Assembly: GCF_040939455.1 (NCBI RefSeq)
Contig: NC_134110.1
Span: 100,345,001 to 100,409,000, forward strand
Direction of reading: 5' to 3'
Source of the DNA: Microcebus murinus
Lineage: Eukaryota > Chordata > Mammalia > Primates > Cheirogaleidae
Length of the DNA: 64,000 bases
In this document: one piece after another, positions 26,111 to 40,084 of the stretch
How the letters are laid out: every line of letters starts with the position of its first letter
Numbering within the stretch: the first letter of the stretch is position 1
Program-made: the position numbers and the translations under genes
The notes under the pieces: generated by a model
Database searches by the model: none
What the model was told of the DNA's origin: nothing
What the model saw: only the letters and a program-made list of their open reading frames with translations

Positions 26111-28440
26111 CTGTTTTATGTAAGTATAGCTGCTCCTGCTAGCTTTTGATTTCCATTTGTGTGTAATATCTTTTTCCACCCTCTTACCTTCAATATGTAT
26201 CTTTACAGAGAAGATGAATTTGTTCTATGTAGCATATAATTGAATCATATTTTTGTAAAAATCTGCTCAGCCAATTTACATCTTTTAAAAGGAGAATTTA
26301 ATTCATTCATGCTCATTATTGATAATGTGAGGTTTTGTTCCTGTCATATTGTTAGTTGTTTTCTGGTCATTTTATAAATTCTTTTTCTCTTACTGTTTGT
26401 CATTATGGTTTGGTGGATTTCTGTAGTGGTGCCATTTGATACCTTTCTCTTCTTCCTTTGTGTGATTCCTTTACCAGGGAGTTTTATACTTTCAAGTTTT
26501 CATGATTGTAAATGTCATCCATTCCTTCCTAAGTTTAGGTCCCCCTAAACTTAGAAGGTCTCCTTTGTAGGGCTAGTCAAGTGTTGACTAATTCCCTCAG
26601 CATTTGTGCATCTGGGAAATACATTTTTTCCTCCTTCATTTAAGAAGGATAACCTTGCTGGATATAATATTCTTGGTTGGCAGGTTTTTTTTTTTTCTTG
26701 CAGCACTTTGAATATACCACCCCAATCTCTTTTGGCCTATAAAGTTTCTGCTGAGAAGTCCACTGTTAGTCTGATGGGTTTCCTTTATAAGTGACTAGAT
26801 GCTTTCTTCTTGCTGTTTGTAGAATTCACTCTTTGACTTTAGACAGTCTGATTGTAATGTGCCATGGTAAAGACATTTTTGGATTGTATTTGTTTGGGAA
26901 TTGATGAGTCTCCTATATCTGGATGTATAAATCTCTTACTAGACTCAGGAATTTTCATTTATAATTTTGTTAAATAGGTATTCTAAATATTTTGCTGACT
27001 TTTCACCCTTGGGAAAACCAGTCATTCAAATATTCAGTCAATTTATGTTGTCCAAATATCTTGATGGCTTTGTTCATTTTTATTCTTTTTAGTTTATATC
27101 TAACTGGATTATTTCAAAAGACGTCCTCAAGTTCTGAAATTTTTTCTTCTTTCTTGGCCTAGTCTATTGTTGAAGCTTTTGAGTATATTTTGTATTTCCT
27201 TCAACAAATTCTTCAGCTCCAGAATGTCTATTTGGTTATATCTCTTTGGTAAATTTCTCATTCACACCTTGAATTGTTATTCTGAGTTCTTTGTTTTGGT
27301 TTTTGGATTTCTGTTGCATCTCGTTGAGCTTCTTTAAAATCAATATTTTGAATTATGCATCAGGGATTTTAAGAACTTCATTTTGGTTAAGATCTATTGC
27401 TGGAGAATTAATGTGTTCATTTGAGGGCATCATATTTCCTTGCTTTTTAATGTTTTCTGTGTCTTTACATTGATATCTATGCATCAGGTATACATCATTT
27501 CTTCCTATTTTTGAATTTACTTTTGTTGGTGAGGTGGGGCTTTTTCCTGAAGATATGTCTATGGTGTTGGTTGGGTAGGGCCTTTTAGCTTTGCTTCTGG
27601 ATGCATGCAGTAGTGAAGTCTCTGTATGATTTCTCTGGCTATAAATAGTCTTAGTGATATCTGTTATTTCCTCAATGTGTAAGGGTATAGTTATTAGTGG
27701 AGGCTGTGGTTAAATTGTGCTGGGGATTGGAATGCCATATGGGCCCATCTTTAGGTTTTAGTGGTACTGGTGGTGGGCTAAGCATGTCTGTCCTTGTGCC
27801 ATAGGGCAGCATACACTGGCAGCTGTGTTGACAGTTCCGGGCAGGCTGATTCTTGGGCCTTTGGGTGGCTTTCTCAAATGCTAGTCATAGTGGAGATGGA
27901 CCAGGTGTGTGAGCAGGGTCTAGAGCCCATGGGCAGTGAGAATGGCCTAGGCAATGGTGCTAACAGTGTGAGATGGTCTTCTGGGATCCAAGAGCTGTTC
28001 ACTGTGTTGGTAGTGGTTGTGATGGGCTGTGGGGGCTGTCTTCCAGGCCAGCAGGTGGCACCTGCAGGTAGGAACCAGCTGAGGTGGTAGCAGTAGGCTC
28101 AAACTCTGTTCCCAGGAGGAGTGCTCCAGCGCCTGAGGTGGTGAATTGGGTTGTGCGATCCCTAGGACCCTGGGCCATATACTCTGTCTTGTGGGGAGGT
28201 TGAAGTCAGTGAAACTTGTACTCAGGTCCCCCAGTGGTGAGTGTATGTGCCAACCATGATGGGCGGTGGGGGTTGGGGGTTTGTGCAATCCTCAGGCCTC
28301 TGGGAGAATGCTTGGCTGAAGGGCAGCAGCTGCTGGGCTGAACCCAGTCCCAAGGGGGTGGGGCTGGTCCCAGTGGCCACGGCCTTGGCTGGGGGTGAGG
28401 GGTGCATGTCCCTCTCATGCATCACACTTTGTGAGTTGCT
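26111..28440 (-). mobile_element. Ancient L1 5' portion, minus strand
   Basis: The layout parallels that of the L1 at 1-2723: ORF2-start/ORF1-like T-rich sequence at 26.1-27.5 kb, then a GC-rich 5'UTR-like stretch to about 28.44 kb, all antisense. The frames are heavily decayed. It abuts, in opposite orientation, the plus-strand L1 to its left. This could be an inverted single event or two insertions. Boundaries are approximate. Confidence 0.55.
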
Positions 28441-31184
28441 GGTAACGTAAGAAAAGAGTAGAGCACTAAGCCTAGAAGCATTTCGATCTTTAGAGGTTGA
28501 GCAGAGGAGGAGGATCCAGCAAAGGAAACGAGAAGAAGTGACTAACAAGGTAAAAAAAGAAGCAAGAGGAATAAAGTGTCATTACAAGCATGAGGATGTT
28601 AATAGCGGCAGGGAAGAAAGACTGATCTGAGTGTGTTGAAAACAGATGATAAACGAGGAAATGGTTGTCTTAACCATGTCTTTTATTTCCTGTATTCTGA
28701 TGCTTTGACATCCAGGCCTTTGCTGACTCTGAAGAGACTCCCAGGGCTAGTCAGGTCCTGTAAACTTTACTTACTTTGTAAGTAAACTTTTCAAATGCAG
28801 AACAACCAATGCAGAGCCTGTGCCCCCAACTCTCACACTCCAGGCCACTATCCCCCTGCCCTAATACTGCAGGGCCAAGGTACCAGACAACCAGGGACGC
28901 CCCTCTGCCCCAGAGCCTGCTAACCTTATCCACACCAGTCAATCCTTTGCCTGCTTACCCTGTCCTCCTCCTTCCCACGGAACCACAAAGGAGGCTCCTG
29001 CCCACAGTTCCCCACTCTCTCTGCCTCCAGACCAACCCTGGTGTGCAAACTCCTCCTTGGAACTGTAAGTAATAAACTGTCTTTTCAGTGGAAATTGTCT
29101 CTGACCTGTTGGCCTACCATACCTCAAATTTTCTATTAATACACTGTATGTTAACACGATGGTGAGAGTAAAGACAAGTCTTCTATGGCATTTTACCATG
29201 AAGTGGAATAGAAAACTGGGGAAACTGGAGGGGGATGTGAGATGAAGATAATACAGTATGGGCATATGCTGATGGTGATGATTTTATCAAAAGTGCAAAA
29301 AGTAATGATTCAGGACAGGGATGAGACCCAGTGCAGAAACGGAGCAGGTATGCAGATAGTTTATTTATTTTAACAAGAGGGAAGGCAGAGTGCAGATACA
29401 GGTAGATTGTTAGATTTGGTGGCCCAAAGAAGTGGAAATTCTCTTGTGTTTGCTCTTATTTTCTTGGTAAAATAAGAAGCAAGACCACTAGCTTGGAATG
29501 GGCTGGGAGGAGTTTGTAGGAGACATAAGGAGAGAGCAGATGTAATTTGAAAAGAGAAAATTGATTAGGACAAGGCAGTAAGACTCCCAGACAACAGCAA
29601 GGACTCACCTGAGATTTAGGATCGTAAATGTTAAATGAAGTGAGTTAGCCTGACTGTGTGTTTTTCACAGGAAAATATGAGGAATAGACAGAAAAATTTA
29701 AGTAAACTTTTAATTTTAGAATAGTTTTAGACTTACAGAAAAATAGTGAAGACAGCACAGAGAATTCTCAAATACTCTGCACTGAGTTTCCCCTAAGAGC
29801 ATGTTTATAATTAATGATCAATACTGATGTTATTAACAACAACCCATACTTTATTCAAATTGCCTTGGTTTTTACGTAACGTCTTTTTTAATGTCCAGGA
29901 TCCCACTGAGGACACCACATCACAATTAGTCATCAAGTCTCTTTAGGCTCCTCTTGGCTGTGGCGGTTTCTCAGGGTTCCCTTGTCTTAGATGAGCTGGA
30001 CAGTTTGGAGGAGTCAGGTGTTTGGTAGAGGGTCCCTCATTTGGGATTTGTCTGATGTTTTTCTCACGATTATACTGGGGTTATGGATTTTTGGAAAGAA
30101 GACCACACAGGTAAAGTGCTATTCTCATCACCTCACATCAAGGGTTCATACGGTCAAAATGAGCGATCACTGTTGACGTTGACCTTGATCGCCGGGCTGA
30201 GGTGGCGTTGGTCAGATGCCTCCACTGTAAAGTCACTTTTCCCTCCTCTCCATACTGGACTCTCTAGAAGGAAGTCACTATGTGAAGCTCACTTAAGAAG
30301 TGGGGACTTAAGGTTCCCTTCCTTGAGGGTGAAGTATCTACATAAATTATTGGCAGTTCTTCTGCACAGAAGGTTTGCCTCTTCTCCCTCATTTGTTTAT
30401 ATGTTCCATCATGTATTTATATTAGTATGGACTCATGGATGTTTACTTTTTACCTTGGGTTATCATCCAATAATACTTTTTATCTTGTTGTTCAAGTTGT
30501 TCCAGGTTTGGCCACTGAGAGCTTTTTCAGTTGGCTACTACATCCCTTTCACATACCACTATCATCGGGAGTTTTTTTATTTCTGTTTTTGAGCAGTTCT
30601 TCACTTTTTGGTAATAAAAGATACTATAAGCTAACTTTTGTTTTGTTTTTTTTTTTTGTATTTCCTTCCCTAGTCTTAGAATCAGCTATTTCCCCAGTGC
30701 TATTAGTTTTTATATCTTGTAGGGTTTTTTTTTTTTTTACCTTTTTAATTGTAAGATAAACAAAAAAATTAAATGTATAGCTCAGTAAATTATAATAAGC
30801 AACACACCCTTCTAGTGTTGTACTAGAGTTGGCTCACACAGCCTCCTAGAAGCAATCTCTTACCAACTCCACATTCAGTGACATCATGCTTAGAGTTTGA
30901 ATATGTCTGTGGTGGTAATATTTACAAGAGAGAAATCAGGAAATGTTATAAATCAGGGCTTTCGTGTTCCCCTGGAGAGCCAGATACTAAATACCAGCAC
31001 ACCACTGCTTGCCAACCACCACCCAAGTCAAGAAATAAAACCATAAGCCAATAAATAAAACTTTGGTAGCTATTCCAGTAACCCCTTTCATCTACTCCCG
31101 TCTCTCCAAAAGTAGCCACTACCCTAATCACTTTCACGTGCACACGCGTGTGTGTGTGTGTGTGTGTGCCTGTGAAAGAGAGAC
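28441..31184. other. Unassigned, probably old retroelement-derived
   Basis: No gene recognised. A stretch at about 28730-29150 ends with AATAAA and short GT-rich sequence, so may be an LTR relic, but no matching ends were found. From about 29700 to 30760 the sequence resembles common old mammalian LINE-derived sequence. Open frames there (such as 30083-30592, 169 codons) have no domain. A (GT)n lies at about 31148-31168. Confidence 0.4.
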
Positions 31185-31473
31185 TTTTTTTTTAAGACAG
31201 GGTCTCAATCTGTCACCTAGGCTGGAGTACGATTGTGTGATCATAGCTCACCATAAGCTTGAATTCCTAGGCTCAAGCAAACTTCCTGCCTTAGCCTCCC
31301 AAGTAGCTAGCCCTACAGGCACATGCCACCAATTCCAGCTAATTTTTACATTTTTATGTAGAGATAAAATCTTGCTGTATTGCCCAGGCTAGTCTTGAAC
31401 TCCTGACCTCAAGCAATCCTGCCTCAGACTCCCGAAGTGCTGGGATTATAGGCATGAGACACTGTGCCCAGCC
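31185..31473 (-). repeat. Old Alu SINE
   Basis: Antisense dimer, diverged, no strepsirrhine linker, from T-rich GACAGGGTCTC to CACTGTGCCCAGCC. Confidence 0.85.
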
Positions 31474-32746
31474 CTGTGTATGTGTTTTTAATGGGTTTAT
31501 CACCCATATGTCCATTCCTGGATACTATGGTTTAATATTATACCTTATTTTTACCTTGATGTGTATTTAAGGCCTCTAGTCTATGGAGTCCCCCTCTATC
31601 CTTTTCTTTTCCTTACTCTTTGTCTGTTGAGGCATGTGGACTGCTTTATCTTTAGACTTTCCCCAGTCTGGATTTTACTGATTGATACTCACGGTGTAAT
31701 TCATCAGTTCCTTTGTCTCCCATTATTCACAATATCATGTTAACATTGATAGAACGTTTCACCACCAACAGCAGTGTGGACATTCTTTTCAAGTGCCCAT
31801 GGAATATACCAAGACAAATGTATCCACAAAGCAAACCTCAACAATTGTCAAAGAATTGAAACCAAACAGTGTGTTCTCTGATCACAATTGAATTAAACTA
31901 AAAAAGAATAACAGAAAGTTAAGAGGAAAATATCTAAACATTTGGCAAGCAAACAATACACTTCAAAATAATCCATGTAGAAATTAAAAAATAAAATCAC
32001 TGAATTGGATAAAAATGAAATTTAAAAAATTTTAAAGGAAATTTTAAAAAGCCATTGAACTGAATAAAAATGAAAATACCAAAATTTTGGGACACAGCTA
32101 AAGCAGTGCTAAAAAGCATATTAATGTAATACAAAATGCTCACATTAGTAAAGAAGAAAAGTCTCAGATCAATAGCCTACACTCCCACCAAAGACAGTAC
32201 AAAAAAAGCAAACTACAGACTAATATCCCTCATGAACTTTGATGCAAAAATCCCTAACAAAATATTAACAAATAGGATGCAGCATCATATAAAGAAAAAT
32301 TGTATACCATAACCAAATGGTGTTTACTCAAAGGATGAAAGCCTAGTTCAAAATTTGGAAATCAAACAATGTAATCTATGGTATTAATGGCTGAATAACA
32401 AATTATCTCAGCATATCAACTGAGGCAGAAAAACTCTTTGAAAAATTCAACACCTATTTATGACAAAACTCTTTAAAAACTAGGAATAGTGGGGAACTTC
32501 CTCAAGTTGATGTAGGTTATTTATAAAAACCTACATTCAACGGTATACTTAATATCAAAGGTCAAATCGTATACCCTATGATCAGAAATAAGGCAAGGAT
32601 GTCTGCTGTCAATACTAGCAGTTGTAGCCAATGCAAAAACGCAAGAAAAGAAAAGAAAAAGTCAAAGCGATCAGAAAGGAAGAAACAAAATTGTTCCTAT
32701 TTGCTAATGACATGCTTATCTATGTAGAACCCCACCCCCAAATCTA

Positions 32747-32906
<160 letters not shown>

Positions 32907-33086
32907 CCCTAGAACTAATATATGAGTTCAGTAAGTTTACACAAACAACATAAATATATAAAAATCAATTGTACCTCTATATACTAGCAATGAACATGTA
33001 TGTGCACACCAAAATTAAAAATGCATTCCCACTTATAATCACTCCAAAATAATACTGAAGTGTAAATCTAAAAAAAACATATACAT

Positions 33087-33381
33087 GGCCCAGTATGGTG
33101 GCTCATGCCTATAATCCTAGCACTCTGGGAGGCTGAGGTAGGAAGATTGCTTAAGGTCAGGAGTTTGAGTCCAGCCTGAATAAAAGTGAGACCCTCATCT
33201 CTACCAAAAATAGAAAAAATTAGCTGGGTGTGGTGGTGCACACCCATGGTCCCAACTACTCAGGAGGCTGAGGCAGTAGGATTATTTGAGAACAGGAGTT
33301 TGAGGTTGCAGTGAGCTATGATCACAGCATTATACTCTACCCAGGGAGACAGAGCAAGACTCTGTCTCAAAAAAAAAAAAA
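33087..33381 (+). repeat. Old Alu SINE
   Basis: Sense dimer with 12-13 A tail, diverged head, nested in L1 sequence. Confidence 0.88.
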
Positions 33382-33614
33382 GCAAAAATACATATACAGG
33401 ACTTATGTATTAAAAACTCTAAGACACTGATGAATGAAATCAAAGAAGACCTAAAATAATAAAGAGATATACCATGTTTATGGATTGGAAGACTCAACAT
33501 AGTAAAGATGTCAATTCTCTCTGAATTGGTATTCAGGTGTAACACAATTCCTATCAAATTCCCAGCAAGACTTTTTTTGTAGATATATTAAGAGTGTTCT
33601 AAAATTTATATGGG

Positions 33615-33925
33615 GTTGGGCATGGTGGCTCATACCTGTAATCCCAGCACTTTGGGAGGCCAAGATAAGAGAATTACTTGAGGCCAGGAGTTCAAAACCA
33701 GACTAGGCAACATAGCAAGACTCTGTCTCTACAAAAAATAATAATAAAATATTAGCCAGGTGTAGTGGCATATGCTCATAGTTCTAGCTACTCGGGAGGC
33801 TGAGGTGGGAGGACTGCTTAAGGCCAGGAGTTCAAGGATGCAGTGTGCTATGATCACACCTGTGAATAGCCATTGCACTATAGCCTGAGCAACAGCGAGA
33901 GACTCTTTCTCTAAAAAAAGAAACC
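33615..33925 (+). repeat. Old Alu SINE
   Basis: Sense dimer from GTTGGGCATGGTGGC to an A-rich tail. Lacks the strepsirrhine linker. Nested in L1 sequence. Confidence 0.88.
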
Positions 33926-34154
33926 AAATAAACAAAAATTTTTTAAAAAGGCAAGAGACGTAAAGAGACATTCCACCTATGAGGATATACAGATGACAAA
34001 AATCACATGCTAAGAAGTGCTATTGAGAAAGTCACTATCAATAGACTATTGATTATCTCCCACACCCTGCTTAGCCTTTGTCTATGGTATCTATTGTCAT
34101 AGTATGTCTGTCTCCCTCTAGTAAAATGTAATCTCCATGTGGGTGGGACTGGGG

Positions 34155-34486
34155 TTTTTTTTTTTTTTTGAGACAGAGTCTTACTCTGTTGTTCAGTCTA
34201 CAGTGCCGTGGTGTCAGCCTAGCTCACAGCAACCTCGAACTCCTGGGCTCAAGCAATCCTTCTGCCTCAGCCTCTCACGTAGCTGGGACTATAGGCAGGC
34301 GCCACCATGCCCGGCTAATTTTTTCTATATATATTTTTAGTTGTTCAGCTAATTTCTTTCTATTTTTAGTAGAGATGGGGGTCTCACTCTTGCTCAGGCT
34401 GGTTTCGAACTGCTGAGCTCAAGCGATCCTCCCGCCTCGGCCTCCCAGAGTGCTAGGATTACAGGCATGAGCCACCATGCCCGACC
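34155..34486 (-). repeat. Alu SINE, strepsirrhine type
   Basis: Antisense dimer, linker variant present, T tract at left. Confidence 0.93.
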
Positions 34487-34601
34487 AAAAAAATTATTCT
34501 TAAATCACAACAAAGTAATAGTTGCAAGCAGTCACATGACAAAACATCTGTAGCACAACTTCCACAAGGTCCCCATGCAGCTGAGAAAAGATAAAATTAC
34601 A

Positions 34602-34937
<336 letters not shown>

Positions 34938-35070
34938 ATAAAATTACAGGCTCAGAAAGCTTGTCCTTGCTTCCTTTGCCATGTTTCTACCTTGTCACTA
35001 GCCACTTCTCTCTATGTCCACAATCTAATTCCTTCTTGGTTTCTTTTTTCTTTTCTTTTTCCTTTTTTTT

Positions 35071-35191
35071 AAAATTAGAGACAGGGTCTTGCTCTTGCTC
35101 AGGCTGGTCTTGAACTCCTGAGCTCAAACAATCTGTCCGCCTCGGCCTTCCAGAGTGCTAGGATTACAGGAATGAGCCACCGTGCCTGGCC
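35071..35191 (-). repeat. Partial Alu arm
   Basis: About 120 bases of antisense Alu, one arm, flanked by similar CCTTCTTGGTTTCTT / CCTTCTTAGTTTCTT. Confidence 0.82.
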
Positions 35192-35410
35192 CCTTCTTAG
35201 TTTCTTAACAACCTTCTGGATATTAAAAAAAATGAAGATTATTTTTACTCTTACTTTATCTCTTGATTTTAAGTGTGGTTCTTGTAAATAACATGTATAA
35301 GTTTAAAAAATCCATTATGACAGTGTGTATCTTTTTATAGGAGAATGTAACCTATTATAATACATTTGCATTCACACTGATATTCAAATTTTATGTTTAT
35401 GTTTAGTATA
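35192..35410. other. AT-rich stretch, likely old LINE
   Basis: Short AT-rich interval between the partial Alu and the ERVL LTR. It resembles decayed antisense L1, not firmly assigned. Confidence 0.35.
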
Positions 35411-35858
35411 CATATTAGTCTGGGTTCTCCAGAGAAACAGAACCAATAGGAACACACACACACACACACTCTTACTAAAAGGAATTGACTCACGTGATTA
35501 TGATGCTGAGAAACCCAAGATCTGCAGTTGGCAAACTGGAGGCCCAGGAGAGTTCACGGTGTAAGTTTCCACTGAATCTGAGTCTGAGTCCAGAGGCAGA
35601 AGAAGACTGATGTCTCAGCTCAAAGTCAGGCAGGGAGAAAGAATTCTTTCTTATTTAGCCTTTTAGTCTATTCTATCCATCCAATGGATTGCATGAATTT
35701 CACCCACATTGGGGAAGGCAATCTGTTTCCCTCAGTCTATCATTTAAATGTTAATCTTATCCAGAAACATCCTTGCAGACATATCCAGAAATAATGTTTA
35801 GCCAAATATTGGGGGATCCATGGCCCAATCAAGTTGACACATACAATTAACCATCACA
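35411..35858 (-). mobile_element. ERVL 3' LTR (MLT2-like)
   Basis: Same family as 22879-23267: TATTAGTCTGGGTTCTCCAG at left, ACCATCACA at right. A short (CA)n lies inside near 35454. It directly adjoins retroviral internal sequence on its right. In minus-strand reading it is therefore the 3' LTR of a partial provirus. The outer TG is mutated and no flanking duplication is visible. Confidence 0.75.
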
Positions 35859-37448
35859 AGCTTAGCCCTTGTCAGCCTGGCACCAGATGCATCTCCTTAA
35901 AACATACCTAATCTCCAAATAAAGGCAATAATGAGGTCATAATTCTGCCTAACAGGATACAATTATCTTGCATACAACCAGAAACACACTAATCCTTTCC
36001 TCAGAAGGTGAGGGAAGATCCTAGAGGGATGTTCACTCGTCTTCTGATATCCTATAATTTAACTACTATGATTGAAATACTTAACAATACTATAAATACT
36101 ATGATATAAAGTTAATTCATCTTATGTTACATGATAAGGGAATAAAAAAGGGAATAAAGCAAAGGTATTTGCATATACATGTGTGTTTACATATATATGT
36201 TAATGCACATACATAAACATATTCACAGATAAAGAGGACTACTCATGATCATTATGATCCTCATTTCTGCAACTGATCACACAGTTGTAGCTGGTATTTA
36301 TAACTGCATGCTTCTACTACCCATTGGGTATTCCTTTTGCCATCAGCAAGCACCTCAGCTGGTTTGGTTCTTCAACTGGTGGGGTGACCCAACCTTCATT
36401 CCTGAAGGGTCTGGGCCATCAGGAACCCAGCCTGAGTTGGTGGTTGTAGTTTTCCATTGATCTTAGTCATGGGGCATGGTAACACTAAGATAAGCCCTAA
36501 GAGATCTCCTGTATTCCAGATGTTCTCTCCCTTAGCTCCATTGTGGAGTAGCCATCCAATCTCCCCTAGACAGTCGAGATCAAGGACCCCTGCCAGCACA
36601 GTATCTCCCTTTTTGCCTGCTGATTCAGAGGCATGGGGGTCCCAAGTGGCTGGGCAGCTGTCTCTCACCCTGCAGTTCTCACCTTGATGGTGGCACTATC
36701 TCTGCAGTCCCTGCAGGGATGTGGTACTGCTTTTGATGTACTGTTTTCCTAGGTAGAGGAAGCTCTACTGGCTTCCTCTTGGCCTTTCCCACGACAACAG
36801 CCCTCACTCCAGAGGGAACCAGTGTGAGGATTCTGCCATCGGCTGAATATTTCTATTCCGATTATGCATTGCAGAACTAGAAAAATAACTACCAATGGGT
36901 TCAGGGACATGCCGGGCCTACTGTGAGTTGGACCTGGGCTAAAACTCCACCAATCACCTGACCTCCATAAGCCCCTGCTCTGCCTGGTGGACCACAGTGA
37001 CACACAGGGTCACCTGGAATCAGTGTCAACTCAGACATATTGTCTAGTGGTCTCCGAAAGGTCTGGTTATTTCCTTTCCCCAGCACACAATTACCCCGAT
37101 AAAAGGCCAGGTCCCTTTGGGGAAGGCTGTGAGAAAGATTAATAATATTAATATAAATTTTGGGTAGTGTCCTGGGGTCCTCGCAAGGAGATCCCGCCTA
37201 CACTGAAGGGTTCCTGGATCTGCAAACTGGCTCCAGTCTGGGAACTGATTGTAGGGTGATGACTCTCTGCTTTTACAACTCAGTTTAGACTTTTATTGAC
37301 TTGACCTAGAACTATTCTGCTTATACAGATCAAGTAAGAATTTAGTAGGCTTCCTACCTATTATCCTTCTAGGTTTTGTCGGGGAGATATTTTAATCTTA
37401 TATAAATATCCTGCTTCTCATCATAGTTTTCCTCACTAGCATGTGATT
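35859..37448 (-). pseudogene. ERVL provirus internal remnant, internally deleted
   Basis: Minus-strand class III endogenous retrovirus sequence. Reading right to left, about 37.1-36.69 kb resembles the protease to reverse-transcriptase start of the pol gene. It then jumps directly to sequence resembling the integrase C-terminal end of pol (about 36.68-36.25 kb), followed by a noncoding tail leading into the LTR at 35411-35858. Most of reverse transcriptase, RNase H and integrase is missing, with the junction near 36.68-36.70 kb. Stops and frame breaks are present, so no protein can be made. The part from 37.14 to 37.45 kb is probably more of the same but is not assigned to a gene. Confidence 0.7.
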
Positions 37449-37449
37449 C

Positions 37450-37788
37450 TTTTTTTTTTTTTTTTTTTTTTGAGACAGAGTCTCACTTTGTTGTCCAGGC
37501 TAGAGTGAGTGCCGTGGCATCAGCCTAGCTCACAGCAACCTCAAACTCCTGGGCTTGAGTGATCCTTCTGCCTCAGCCTCCCGAGTAGCTGGGATTACAG
37601 GCATGCGCCACCATGCCCGGCTAATTTTATATATATATATCAGTTGGCCAATTAATTTCTTTCTATTTTATAGTAGAGACGGGGTCTCGCTCTTGCTCAG
37701 GCTGGTTTTGAACTCCTGACCTTGAGCAATCCGCCCGCCTCGGCCTCCCAAGAGCTAGGATTACAGGCGTGAGCCACAGCGCCCGGCC
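37450..37788 (-). repeat. Alu SINE, strepsirrhine type
   Basis: Antisense dimer with linker. TAGCATGTGATTCTT is perfectly duplicated on both sides. Inserted in or beside the ERVL remnant. Confidence 0.95.
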
Positions 37789-37924
37789 TAGCATGTGATT
37801 CTTGCATGAAGTAATTATCACTATGATAGTTGTCAACTCCTGGTTTTCTAATTTCATTATTCCTTCTACCGTTATTAGTTGCAATCCTACTTCTTCACTT
37901 ATTTACATTTATTTATTCATTTCA

Positions 37925-38215
37925 TTTTTTTTTTTTTTTTGAAACAGAGTCTCAGTCTCTTGCCCGGGCTAGAGTGCTGTGGTGTCAGCCTAGCTCACAG
38001 CAACCTCAAACTCGTGGGCTCAGGCGATCCTCCTGCCCTAGCCCCCTGGGTAGCTGGGACTACAGGCATGCACCACCATGCCCAGCTAATTTTTTCTATA
38101 TATATTTAGTTGGCCAATTAATTTCTTTCTATTTTTAGTAGAGATGGGGTCTCACTCTTGCTCAGGCTGGTTTCCAACTCTTGACCTTGAGTGAGCCTTT
38201 ACTTACCTCAGCCCC
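37925..38215 (-). repeat. Alu SINE, truncated
   Basis: Antisense Alu with T tract at left. It ends early at about 38215 and lacks the usual GGCCGGGCGC head. Confidence 0.88.
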
Positions 38216-38639
38216 AGAAGTAGCCCTGAACCTTTTAGTGGAGAGAGATATGTAGAAACCAAGATGTGGGCATGTAGTGTGCTCACTGCTACTAGTTATC
38301 ACAGCTTCTAAGCCCAGAAGGCAGAGTTAGAAAATACATGCAAGCATGCATGCCTGCATGTGTGTGTATAAAATTACATATTCTCTATGTCACATATACA
38401 CATACATTGCTTGTTTTCTAATAAAGTTTTTCTTTCTTTGTAGATAAAATACTCTTTCTTATACCTCCAAGAATATTAATTAGAAGATTTCAAATCTTAT
38501 TTTCTATTCCTCATTACCTTTGTTTCATCTGAGTTTCCTTTTTTCTTTTTTGCCATTTTGGTCTCTATCTCCTTCATGGAAGGTTGCCTGCAATCTGGTG
38601 GTCTTTGTCTGTTACTTCATATTTAAGAGTGACGCACAA
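38216..38639. other. Unassigned sequence
   Basis: About 420 bases without a recognised gene, with a CATG/GTGT-rich stretch around 38338-38370. Confidence 0.4.
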
Positions 38640-39130
38640 GGGACTGTTCCCTATAGTGGTAAAATAGTTTATTCAGACCCATCTTTCTATGAAAACAACT
38701 ACAGATGTTGGAGAAAGTATAAAAAGAAAAGTATCTTCTTAAAAGAAACATAAACGAGAATACACATTCATACAACCATTTTGGAGTGAAATTTGTAATA
38801 TCAATAAAACTATATACGCACTTAACTTTTGACCCGGAAATCCAGCTTCTAGCATTTACCCTGAAGATACACCTCTAACAATATGAAAATGCATTTGCAC
38901 AAAGTTATTAATTGCCACATTATTTGTAACTGACAAACATGGGAAACAATCTAAGTGCCCATACATAGGAGAGTAGTTAAATAAGGTATTCTACACCCAC
39001 AGAAAGTAATACAATTTAGTAAAATATATAATAAGCAAGAGTTCTATGAACTGACATAGAGTGATATTTAGGATATATTGTTAAGTGAAAAAGCAAAACA
39101 TAGAACAGTATATGTCTTTAATACACCTTT
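38640..39130 (+). mobile_element. Old L1 3' region fragment
   Basis: Matches the general pattern of the 3' part of old L1s on the plus strand: blocks resembling the CCAGCTTCTAGCATTTACCC and GTGCCCATACATAGGAGAG segments in the expected order. No frame survives. Confidence 0.6.
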
Positions 39131-39317
39131 TGCGTAAAGGTAGGGATAAGAAAATGTAAATGAGTTTGCTTTTTTGTAAAAAAAAGAAATCTAGGAAGAA
39201 CAGACCAGAAAGTAATGAGACTGCTTACCAAAGCTAATGGGTAAAAACTAGGTGGAAAGCAAGAGGGACGAGAATAGGATAGAAGTGAAGATGAGTGGAC
39301 ATGTCTTTGATATACTT

Positions 39318-39648
<331 letters not shown>

Positions 39649-40084
39649 TACTTTTTTACATATTCTGAATTTTAGAGCCATGTGAATGTGTCACATACTT
39701 AAAGAAAACACCAACAAGGGCAGGGAATACAAAAAAAAAAAAAAAAAAAAGAACACAAAAACATATGAACTTAGCTATATTTTAAAAGGATAACATGACC
39801 ACAAGGAAAGAGGATGGGGAATAACTCTGACCGGAGTATTTTCACCATATGCCCTCAGGCTAAAGACCAAAAAAACTGGAAACAAATATTGTGATCTAGT
39901 CTGTAGGCATGGGTTAGCAATTACGAAGTACTTTTGTGTGTATTATATAATTGAGTAAGTAAGTAAATATATTGTGGATAATGAGAACCAGATTTCTCAC
40001 TCTTAGAGAAGGAGGTTAATATATGAAAATGAGGAAGGTTAGACCAAACTCTGAGTTATTGGATTGAAATCTTTAGATGCATAA
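39649..40084. other. Unassigned sequence
   Basis: About 430 bases, AT-rich, with an A tract at about 39732-39750. Could be flanking old L1. Confidence 0.35.

Noticed and set aside
28730..29150. Possible LTR (AATAAA followed by GT-rich sequence)
   Set aside because: No matching TG...CA ends, target duplication or TATA box could be found, so it was left unassigned.
30083..30592. 169-codon plus-strand open frame with a hydrophobic C-terminal half
   Set aside because: Lies in sequence resembling old LINE-derived repeat. The hydrophobic part comes from T-rich DNA. No conserved motif.
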